Source of the DNA: a virus
Reading direction: 5' to 3' (one strand)
Virus record (IMG/VR): IMGVR_UViG_3300045921_000146
Span: 33,515 to 97,514 of that record
Length of the DNA stretch: 64,000 bases
Position 1 is the stretch's first letter. The number at the start of each line of letters is the position of its first letter. Positions 30,735 through 36,803 of the stretch are shown here, in pieces. The position numbers and the translations under genes were made by a program. The notes under the pieces were generated by a model. The model was not told the DNA's origin and ran no database searches. It worked only from the letters and a program-made list of their open reading frames with translations.

Positions 30735-31080
30735 TGCGCCGTTCTCTCGATAAAGTAGGGGGAGGGCCGTAAAGGGTGGCAAACGCAGGAGGTACTTCGA
30801 CCAGTTGAAATTCGTAAATAAGACTTTCAAACGAAACTGTTTTAGTTTTTTTACTGCTACAGCTTTTAATTTTAAACCTTTGTTCTAAAGGTTCTCCGGA
30901 AAAGCTGTAGTACGAAAGGTTTTTAGCAAAATACACGTCTTTAATCTCCCAAACCACCCCAGAAGAGAGCCTCAACACTTTAAAATTTCCAGAGGGTCTA
31001 GTGTCAAAAACTCTTTGAAGGTATGCGGTGTAGGCTGCCAGATACGCTTTTAGTTCTTCTGAGTCAAAATAAGTAGGCAT
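30724..31080 (-). CDS. LYG-family protein, first gene of the leftward cluster
   Basis: 118 residues from the ATG at 31080. The longer frame to 31116 would start at TTG inside the -35 box of the promoter, so I reject it. A helical head (SEELKAYLAAYTAYLQRVF) precedes the beta-rich part (VLRLSSGVVWEIKDVYF) and the ending PPAFATLYGPPP. The promoter's start site falls at or next to the ATG, so the mRNA is probably leaderless. Confidence 0.65.
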   Translation of the reverse strand: MPTYFDSEELKAYLAAYTAYLQRVFDTRPSGNFKVLRLSSGVVWEIKDVYFAKNLSYYSFSGEPLEQRFKIKSCSSKKTKTVSFESLIYEFQLVEVPPAFATLYGPPPTLSRERRNGQ

Positions 31081-31087
31081 ACCTAAA

Positions 31088-31116
31088 GTATTACAAAACT
31101 TATTGACACCTGTCAA
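31088..31116 (-). promoter_or_regulatory. Leftward half of the divergent palindromic promoter
   Basis: Minus strand TTGACA (31116-31111), 17-base spacer, TAATAC (31093-31088). Expected start at about 31080-31081, on the ATG of the leftward LYG gene. Its -35 is one arm of the palindrome TTGACA-CC-TGTCAA. Confidence 0.65.
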
Positions 31117-31131
31117 CCCTTAAGTTATATT
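31103..31131 (+). promoter_or_regulatory. Rightward half of the divergent palindromic promoter
   Basis: TTGACA (31103-31108), 17-base spacer, TATATT (31126-31131). Start expected at 31138, the A of the ATG. The two -35 boxes form the arms of a perfect inverted repeat with only two bases between them, so two polymerases cannot bind at once. Confidence 0.75.
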
Positions 31132-31137
31132 TTTTTT

Positions 31138-31332
31138 ATGACCCTAAAAATAGGCGCAGTTTACAGAAATGTGGAGGACTCAAGTTTGTGGGAACTCAAT
31201 AGGGTTCAAGGTAGTAGAGTTTATATTAATCTTTACAATACTTTACCTATGTATTCTATTAAAAGAGTCAGTTTAAAAACCTTTAAAGAAAAATACATAT
31301 TTGATAATATTTATAATATATTATATAAATAA
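31138..31332 (+). CDS. LYG-family small protein (LYK variant), leaderless
   Basis: 64 residues, ATG at 31138 with no ribosome site, six T directly before it and a promoter that would start transcription on the ATG. Body TLKIGAVYRNVEDSSLWELNRV, ending NIYNILYK. Function unknown. Confidence 0.65.
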   Translation: MTLKIGAVYRNVEDSSLWELNRVQGSRVYINLYNTLPMYSIKRVSLKTFKEKYIFDNIYNILYK

Positions 31333-31381
31333 TATAATTTATAATAAATATATTAATTATATATAAATAATATATTATATA

Positions 31382-31419
31382 AATAAGTAAAATATATTAT
31401 TAAATATATTTTACTTATT
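31382..31419. repeat. 17-bp AT-only palindrome, copy 2
   Basis: AATAAGTAAAATATATT (31382-31398) and its exact complement (31403-31419) around a 4-base loop, within a 150-bp almost pure AT stretch (31333-31480). Same arm length and same AATAAGTAA...TTACTTATT ends as the palindrome at 17551-17589. Confidence 0.85.
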
Positions 31420-31448
31420 ATATTAAATAAATATATACTTTATTAATA

Positions 31449-31476
31449 TTGACTTAATAAGTATATATTATATAAT
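31449..31476 (+). promoter_or_regulatory. Promoter for the gene at 31486
   Basis: TTGACT (31449-31454), 16-base spacer, TATAAT (31471-31476). Start predicted near 31483, only about three bases before the ATG, again giving an almost leaderless mRNA. Confidence 0.7.
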
Positions 31477-31485
31477 AGGCAAGTG

Positions 31486-31743
31486 ATGAAAGTTAGAAAA
31501 TTACTAGATGAAGAGATAGAAAAACACGGTAAAGCCTTAATATTAATAAGGAATACCGTATTTTTAGTAGAAATTTATAGACCTTCAGTGCCCATATTAA
31601 ACATCCCAGTTGAGTATTTGATTAGCTATTTTGAGGAGGACGGAACTACTACCCCTAGTATGTATATTGAGGACTTGAGTTTATTTAGTGTGGAATTACA
31701 AGTACTTAGGTTAGACGTTATAAAAAAATTAATAAAAAAATAG
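31486..31743 (+). CDS. LYG-cluster small protein without clear LYG
   Basis: 85 residues from the ATG at 31486. Helical head (KLLDEEIEKHGKALILIRN) then strands, ending VIKKLIKK, a degenerate version of the family ending. Function unknown. Confidence 0.6.
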   Translation: MKVRKLLDEEIEKHGKALILIRNTVFLVEIYRPSVPILNIPVEYLISYFEEDGTTTPSMYIEDLSLFSVELQVLRLDVIKKLIKK

Positions 31744-31752
31744 GCTAAAAAC

Positions 31753-31805
31753 CCGAAAAGAGTGCCTCCAATATATATAAGTGAGGGGCAAAAATTTCGG
31801 AGGCC
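31753..31805 (+). promoter_or_regulatory. Leader that could hide the ribosome site
   Basis: GCCTCC (31774-31779) can pair with GGAGGC (31799-31804), the ribosome site of the gene at 31810. CCGAAA (31753-31758) can pair with TTTCGG (31795-31800). The two pairings share bases and exclude each other. Confidence 0.4.
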
Positions 31806-31809
31806 AAGC

Positions 31810-32040
31810 ATGAAGCTGCGGTTTATAGAGTACCAGGGAGGTACTTACTTGATTATTGGCTATTCTTATTGTACTTTGTATAGTGACCCTGAATGTTATG
31901 TAGGCTTAGACATTAAGGACATTCAAAGTGTAAAAAGTTTATCCAGTGAAATATTAGGTAAAAATATACCGTTGGCGGCAGCAAAGGAAATTAAAGACCC
32001 TAAAAAACTACGAGTTCTAAGGATACTTTATGGAAAATAG
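31810..32040 (+). CDS. LYG-family small protein
   Basis: 76 residues from the ATG at 31810 (GGAGG six bases upstream; a longer frame from 31762 has none). Beta start LRFIEYQGGTYLIIGYSYC, ending KKLRVLRILYGK. Its LYG codons contain the next gene's ATG. Function unknown. Confidence 0.65.
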   Translation: MKLRFIEYQGGTYLIIGYSYCTLYSDPECYVGLDIKDIQSVKSLSSEILGKNIPLAAAKEIKDPKKLRVLRILYGK

Positions 32041-32269
32041 CGCAGAAGCTAAAATTTACAGTTTAGACGAAGTAGTGCTATTTAGAGGCGAAGTGTATAT
32101 AGTAGCTGAAGTCCATATGTTAAATTGGTTCAGTAAAGACCCCTTTGTTTACGGACTTATAAACTATAAGCAACGAAAACAAAAAGAAGTACCCGACGTT
32201 TACGTACGATCTGAGTTTATTAAAAAAGCCTCAGAAGAAGACTTAGTAATGGTGCTATATGGGAAATAG
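32030..32269 (+). CDS. LYG-family small protein
   Basis: 79 residues, start codon inside the previous gene's LYGK codons. Strand pair DEVVLFRGEVYIVAEVHML, ending EEDLVMVLYGK, which in turn holds the next gene's start. Function unknown. Confidence 0.65.
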   Translation: MENSAEAKIYSLDEVVLFRGEVYIVAEVHMLNWFSKDPFVYGLINYKQRKQKEVPDVYVRSEFIKKASEEDLVMVLYGK

Positions 32270-32576
32270 CCCTTTTATTAACACCTTTATAAACGCAGTT
32301 TTAGAGCGTTTGGTAGAAACTGACCAAGAATCTAAAAAGAAATTTGAAACGGGAGCTAGGTTATTTGATTTTGTGCCTGGGGATTACGTGCAATGCTCCT
32401 ACCGAAAAGGACTTTTTAAAGTTTACGGTATAAACAAAGATAAGCTTTTAGTGGTAGAGGTTACAGAACAGAAATTAAAAAATACTACTCAAGAAGTTTT
32501 AGAACTTAGCCCCAAGTTTGTTAAACTTAGCAATCTAGACTCAAATTGGGTTAAGGCTTTATACGATACAAAATAA
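32259..32576 (+). CDS. LYG-family protein (LYD variant)
   Basis: 105 residues. A helical head (INTFINAVLERLVETDQESKKKF) is followed by FDFVPGDYVQCSYRKGLFKVYGI and the ending DSNWVKALYDTK. Last of the rightward cluster. Function unknown. Confidence 0.65.
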   Translation: MGNSPFINTFINAVLERLVETDQESKKKFETGARLFDFVPGDYVQCSYRKGLFKVYGINKDKLLVVEVTEQKLKNTTQEVLELSPKFVKLSNLDSNWVKALYDTK

Positions 32577-32590
32577 TTAGAGGTACGAGT

Positions 32591-32893
32591 ATGTCGAAAA
32601 AAACTAAAGACATCTCGCTTTCTCAAGAGGAATTTGAAAAGCTCATGGTAGAGTTGTCAGAGTTTGACGAACAGTCGTTCGTAGCTTTGGCCGGAACAGA
32701 TCAATACGAGATCGTACCTACTGTTACTGAAGATGGGAAGGTGCTGAATAGTCAAGAGCTAAGTGTGATTAAACTTGAATGTGAAAAATTAGGTTTGACT
32801 TTGCTCTACAGAATTGACAAAAAAGACGGAGAAACTATTTTAGTTAATAGCGAGTCTGGAAAAACTATGGTATTAAAGGACGGGTTGCAGTAA
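32591..32893 (+). CDS. Hypothetical acidic protein
   Basis: 100 residues, GAGGTACGAGT before the ATG. Acidic helix head (LSQEEFEKLMVELSEFDEQ) followed by a beta-rich part. No LYG motif; no family recognised. Last gene before the non-coding leader of the structural block. Confidence 0.6.
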   Translation: MSKKTKDISLSQEEFEKLMVELSEFDEQSFVALAGTDQYEIVPTVTEDGKVLNSQELSVIKLECEKLGLTLLYRIDKKDGETILVNSESGKTMVLKDGLQ

Positions 32894-33100
32894 TGATTAG
32901 TACGCCAAGTTTGGCAACACACTAAATTACCTCCCCTTCTCTAACCCTTAAGTGTTTCTCTGGTTCGTCCTGAACCCTTTAAGGGCTGAAACCCTGGATA
33001 GTTAAATACCAAGGGCATTAGGGCCTTTCTAGAGCCCTTTTACACCACTCTGTTCAAGTTGCGTGGTTGGCGAGCGGCATAAGCCGCTTTCGCCTTTTTT
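32894..33100 (+). ncRNA. Structured untranslated RNA or leader, candidate small RNA
   Basis: No gene in 224 bases. Stems seen: GCCAA/TTGGC (32904-32915), a long-range CCCTTAA/TTAAGGG (32945-32951 with 32979-32985) enclosing GGTTC/GAACC (32962-32976), alternative AAGGGC or AGGGC with GCCCTT (33011-33039), and a final terminator at 33069-33100. I see no tRNA fold. Confidence 0.4.
33069..33100 (+). terminator. Strong rho-independent terminator before the packaging genes
   Basis: GGCGAGCGGC-ATAA-GCCGC-TT-TCGCC, a 10-bp stem with a two-base bulge, followed by six T. The ribosome site of the next gene begins 7 bases later, so structural genes need either read-through or a promoter inside the leader. 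Confidence 0.85.
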
Positions 33101-33117
33101 ATTTTAGAGGAGAGAAT

Positions 33118-33378
33118 ATGGAAAGAATTAAATATACTTGCGCTAATTGTGGTTGGGAAACTTCAGTTATCGCTCAATGGAAAGACCTTAAACCTAAACG
33201 GTGCATGAACAAAAAGTGTAATGCTAGTTTTCTTAAAAACCCTGAAGCACTTTTATGCAAAGATCCAACAATTAAATCAGAAGTTGTTAAAAAACCTCAA
33301 AAAGAGGAAAAACATGAAAAAGCAGTCCACAAGCACAAAAAATTCAGCAAAGCTGACGAACAACAAACTGAAGAGTAA
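33118..33378 (+). CDS. Small zinc-ribbon protein
   Basis: 86 residues from the ATG at 33118 (AGAGGAGAG upstream). Zinc ribbon CANCGWETS...CMNKKCNAS at 8-36, then a Lys/His/Glu-rich disordered tail. First gene of the packaging/structural block; may be a small nucleic-acid-binding factor. Confidence 0.65.
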   Translation: MERIKYTCANCGWETSVIAQWKDLKPKRCMNKKCNASFLKNPEALLCKDPTIKSEVVKKPQKEEKHEKAVHKHKKFSKADEQQTEE

Positions 33379-33410
33379 AATTGTAACTGATATCGAAACA
33401 AAGGTGAGCC

Positions 33411-33977
33411 ATGTCGGACGAAAAGGAAAAAAAATACGAACATCTCGACCCAGCTCAAGCAGTAAAGGCAGAAAAAGCTGCAATTAAACTGGAAGCTATA
33501 CGAGCAGTAAAACAACTCCAAAACGGAGATTCTAAGTGGACCCTTACTCAAGAGTTACTTCAGGAAATACAAGCTGCTCATATCGTAGTTAATCCTGACA
33601 GTATGCCTTCTGCAGCTCAGTTGACAGAAGAACTTAAAAAAGAAATTGAAAATAGATATAAAGACGAAGAGGAAACTAAAGAATTACTTCTCAGCAGCGT
33701 ACCCTCAGCTAAGTCGGTTAGACAATGGTTAAAAAAAGACGGATGGGACGACGCTATTTGGAGTAAGATTAGAAGTGACCAATTATTTTCACCTGCAAAA
33801 CGGTCAGAGGTAATTAGAGCTTTACACGTACGAGCTGTAACTAAATCAGACGTGGCAGCTAAGATATACCTAACTCTTTCTGGAGATTACGTAGAAAAAT
33901 CTGAAGTTAACGATAGTACTGTAGATACTTTTAGAGAAATTCAGAAAATTTTGCATAAAAAAGATAAAAATGAGTAA
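33411..33977 (+). CDS. Terminase small subunit (putative)
   Basis: 188 residues directly before the large terminase gene. Residues 98-125 (SAKSVRQWLKKDGWDDAIWSKI) look like an HTH recognition domain, and RALHVRAVTKSDVAAKIYLTLSGDYVEK is the typical 'K-x-GD-AA-L-L..GD..EK' end of small terminases. It would bind the genome at packaging initiation. Call rests on this motif plus position. Confidence 0.7.
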   Translation: MSDEKEKKYEHLDPAQAVKAEKAAIKLEAIRAVKQLQNGDSKWTLTQELLQEIQAAHIVVNPDSMPSAAQLTEELKKEIENRYKDEEETKELLLSSVPSAKSVRQWLKKDGWDDAIWSKIRSDQLFSPAKRSEVIRALHVRAVTKSDVAAKIYLTLSGDYVEKSEVNDSTVDTFREIQKILHKKDKNE

Positions 33978-33980
33978 ACT

Positions 33981-35591
33981 ATGAGCGTTCAGTACAATAC
34001 CGAAGGTAGCCCCTTAAAAATACACGAATTAGATATTCAGCAATTAGCTTTATGGCTAAATGAAAAAGGAGTTAGAACTACTCAAGGTAAATTAGTTATG
34101 CCTCTACACACTGGGCATTTAGAAGTACTAGAAGACCAAGCTCGGTATAAAGTTTTAGCCTGCGGAAGACGTTGGGGAAAAACTCTATTAACTTCATTAG
34201 TAGCTCTTGCTGTATTAATGCAAATAAATAGGCGAGTGTGGGTGGTAGGCCCAGACTACACTTTAGCGGAAAAAGTTTTCAGAGAGCTGTATAACATTTT
34301 AGTGACTCAACTAAAAATAATTCAGCCAGGTAAGCCAGGTAAAGGTAGAGCCCGTTTTCAAAAAGGGGATTACTATTTACAGACCCCCTGGGGTAGCGTA
34401 CTTGAAGCTAAATCTATGGAACGACCAGACGGATTAGCTGGGGAAGCTAATGACCTAGTTATCGTAGACGAGGCCGCTTTACAAGTTAACTTAGACGATA
34501 TTTGGACTCAAATGCTGAGACCTACTTTAATGGATAAAGAAGGTTCAGCTATTTTTATTAGCACCCCCCGAGGAAAAAACGGATTTTATAAATTGTTCTT
34601 AAACGGGCAAGTAGGAAATAAACAGAGGTCGGGAGAACTTAAAGTAGTAAAAGACCCAAATAAAAATATCGACAACGATATGACTGAATGGAGTTCTTTT
34701 CAAAAAAGTAGTTATACCAACCCTATGATTTCTTCTACTCCCGAAAAGAGCAAAGAAGAAATTGACCAAGCCTACAGAGAAGCCGTATTATCGGGAAAAC
34801 TATTAAAATTTAAGCAAGAATACCTTGCAGATTTTGAAGCAGTTTCTGATAGTTGTTTTCCAGGATTTATTACTGAAATTTCTGAGTCGGACAAGCCTCC
34901 ACACGTAACCCCGTATAATTGGCACCCAGACGAAGGGCCAGTATACGCAGCTTGCGACCACAACTTCGCTAAACCTGCCAGCACTATTTTTGCGCAGGTA
35001 AATAAATTTGGCGACGTTATAATTTTCGACGAACTCTTTACTCCTCATACTACGACCTATATGCAGGCCACTATGATTAAGGAGAAAGAACTTAAATTAA
35101 CAGAAATAGCTTTTCAGATGTGGGAAAAACAAAACCTACCAATGATACACAGAAAACGCATAAGATTTGAAGAAGTCGTAGCGGACGTATCAGGAAACCA
35201 AGTTCAGTTAAACGGTCGTTCAGCTTGGGACGATTTTCAAGAAGTATTAGGAAAAAGACCTGTAGGACTTAAACAGGATCGAGAAATTGGTTGCAACATG
35301 GTTCGATTATGGATGAATTTTCCTAAATTTGGACCAAAAGGCGAACCTTTGATGACCGAGACCGGAGAGCAAATAACTTACCCCAAGTTATTTATTACTC
35401 CCAACTGCGTAAACCTTATATATGCAATTAGTACGGCCAAATTTAAGGCTGGTAAAAACGGCATACTTAGAGAAGACTACGAAGAAACTCCAGAAGGTTA
35501 CGAAGGTTTATTAGACGCTTTACGATACCTATTAGTTTATCTGTTCCACGACACAGGACAAACTTTGACTATTATTAAAGGAGTGCAGTAA
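33981..35591 (+). CDS. Terminase large subunit
   Basis: 536 residues. ATPase domain: Walker A CGRRWGKT at 61-68, Walker B LVIVDEAA (Asp163, Glu164), coupling motif ISTPRG. The nuclease domain shows YAACDHNFAKPAST (first acidic residue), VVADVSG, and LLDALRYLL (last Asp). It powers DNA into the prohead and cuts the genome. Only 3 bases separate it from the small subunit. Confidence 0.93.
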   Translation: MSVQYNTEGSPLKIHELDIQQLALWLNEKGVRTTQGKLVMPLHTGHLEVLEDQARYKVLACGRRWGKTLLTSLVALAVLMQINRRVWVVGPDYTLAEKVFRELYNILVTQLKIIQPGKPGKGRARFQKGDYYLQTPWGSVLEAKSMERPDGLAGEANDLVIVDEAALQVNLDDIWTQMLRPTLMDKEGSAIFISTPRGKNGFYKLFLNGQVGNKQRSGELKVVKDPNKNIDNDMTEWSSFQKSSYTNPMISSTPEKSKEEIDQAYREAVLSGKLLKFKQEYLADFEAVSDSCFPGFITEISESDKPPHVTPYNWHPDEGPVYAACDHNFAKPASTIFAQVNKFGDVIIFDELFTPHTTTYMQATMIKEKELKLTEIAFQMWEKQNLPMIHRKRIRFEEVVADVSGNQVQLNGRSAWDDFQEVLGKRPVGLKQDREIGCNMVRLWMNFPKFGPKGEPLMTETGEQITYPKLFITPNCVNLIYAISTAKFKAGKNGILREDYEETPEGYEGLLDALRYLLVYLFHDTGQTLTIIKGVQ

Positions 35592-35908
35592 TGGCAACTC
35601 AAGGATACAAGAAAAAAGACTTAAACCGAGTCTTACAAAGAGGGAATGGAGTTTCTGTTTCTACAGTCCTTATGGACGCTAATACAACGGAAGACACTGT
35701 AGAAATTGGATTTCCTGCAGAAAAAGTAACTTTAGTTACTACTGGCAATTTAGTAGTTACCGCTACACCTAAAATTGGATCGGCAAACGCTCACGCTGGT
35801 ATTATAGCAAACAACACTGTAAGTACTACTACTACTTCAAATATGTTTACAGGAATTGTTGTTACTAGAACTTCAGGGGCAGGCAAACTTTTGATCTTGG
35901 CTCGGTAA
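35591..35908 (+). CDS. Small Thr/Val-rich structural protein
   Basis: 105 residues; start overlaps the terminase stop. From residue 30 it is all beta (KVTLVTTGNLVVTATPKIG, GIIANNTVSTTTTSNMF), like a small jelly-roll or Ig-like domain. Its place between terminase and portal suggests a virion accessory or decoration protein. Confidence 0.55.
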   Translation: MATQGYKKKDLNRVLQRGNGVSVSTVLMDANTTEDTVEIGFPAEKVTLVTTGNLVVTATPKIGSANAHAGIIANNTVSTTTTSNMFTGIVVTRTSGAGKLLILAR

Positions 35909-35910
35909 TT

Positions 35911-36138
35911 ATGGTTTCTGTAATTTATAGAAAAAATAAATTATTTATTATAGATAAATCAAAAATTAAAGCCGATTCTAAAGTCGATGAAATTTGCAAT
36001 AGTTTATACGCTGAAATTTATTCCGAGTTTGTCGGAGCAAGCAGTAACGCCAAATATAAACATTTAGCTTCTAAAGATATGTTAGAAGAAATAAACAAAT
36101 TTGCTTATGTTTGGCTTAAAAAAAGAGGATTAATATAA
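35911..36138 (+). CDS. Small hypothetical protein
   Basis: 75 residues, mainly helical after a beta start (VSVIYRKNKLFIIDKSKI). No motif. Ends on the start of the next gene. Confidence 0.6.
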   Translation: MVSVIYRKNKLFIIDKSKIKADSKVDEICNSLYAEIYSEFVGASSNAKYKHLASKDMLEEINKFAYVWLKKRGLI

Positions 36139-36416
36139 TGGCTAACAAAAAGTTATCTAGCTCTATTTCAACTAAAACTCAAGGGAATAAGTTGGAAAAA
36201 GAGACTGCACCAGAAAAACCAGCCGCCGCCCAAGCTCCAGTAAACGGGCTTACGGGCCGAGGGGCTGGAGATTTGTACGCTTATGGAGTCAGAGGGCTAA
36301 TGGAGCAGGCTAAAACCATGCAAGGTAGTAGAACTGGCTTTTTAGGTAAAGAAAAAGTTACTATCGACCTCGGCGCACATTGCGACGGCGAAATGTTATA
36401 CAAAAAGAAAAAATAA
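36138..36416 (+). CDS. Hypothetical virion-block protein
   Basis: 92 residues, flexible Lys/Pro/Ala N-terminus, then GLTGRGAGDLYAYGVRGLMEQAKTM. No family recognised. Confidence 0.6.
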   Translation: MANKKLSSSISTKTQGNKLEKETAPEKPAAAQAPVNGLTGRGAGDLYAYGVRGLMEQAKTMQGSRTGFLGKEKVTIDLGAHCDGEMLYKKKK

Positions 36417-36428
36417 GGAGAATTAAAC

Positions 36429-36734
36429 ATGGCAAAAAAGACTATGGCTTACGCTCATAAAGGAGCAAAAGTTCAGCCTGATACTAAATCGTCCCATAGC
36501 CCCAAAGAGTTTGACTCTAAAGCTTCTATGGCACCTATGCACAAACCTAAAATGGTTCACGCTGAACCTGCAGGCCCCTTTCAGTACCCAAAAAACGACG
36601 AACAGAGCATGAAACTTGAACATAAAAAGAAAGCTCTGCCTCTTAAAGACGCTCCTAAAGGAGTAGCTGGACCTAACGGCGGCAAATCTATGCCTATGCC
36701 AAAAAGCGGCGGCCTTGGCGAAGGTGAAGTGTAA
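36429..36734 (+). CDS. Low-complexity basic protein
   Basis: 101 residues, rich in Lys, Pro, Met, Gly and His, with no predicted fold. AAGGAG upstream of the ATG. Its composition suggests a disordered protein, perhaps packaged with the DNA or acting in assembly. Confidence 0.6.
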   Translation: MAKKTMAYAHKGAKVQPDTKSSHSPKEFDSKASMAPMHKPKMVHAEPAGPFQYPKNDEQSMKLEHKKKALPLKDAPKGVAGPNGGKSMPMPKSGGLGEGEV

Positions 36735-36737
36735 TAA

Positions 36738-36776
36738 CTATCTAGACTTTAGATAGCTTGAGGAATAGAGTTCCTC
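36738..36776 (+). promoter_or_regulatory. Two adjacent hairpins before the portal gene
   Basis: CTATCTA-GACTT-TAGATAG and GAGGAA-TAGAG-TTCCTC, back to back in the 69-base gap. Without T-runs; possibly RNA processing or stabilising elements that separate the portal cistron. Confidence 0.5.
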
Positions 36777-36803
36777 ACCCTACCTTTAGAGAAGGAGGCA
36801 TAA

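Noticed and set aside
30609-30830. Longer 73-residue version of the small frame ending at 30609
   Set aside because: The longer start lies deep within the LYG gene at 30724 and lacks a ribosome site; only the short version from 30734 is possible.
31081-31116. TTG start giving a longer version of the leftward LYG gene
   Set aside because: That TTG is part of the -35 box TTGACA of the promoter, so it would not be transcribed.
32955-32985. Possible tRNA arm (GGTTC...GAACC)
   Set aside because: No acceptor stem, anticodon arm or CCA end can be placed around it; treated as part of a structured leader.
33314-33487. A basic open frame (MKKQSTSTKNSAKL...) with an AGAGG-like site overlapping two genes
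   Set aside because: It overlaps the zinc-ribbon gene and the small terminase gene in another frame, and its composition follows from the Lys-rich codons of those genes.
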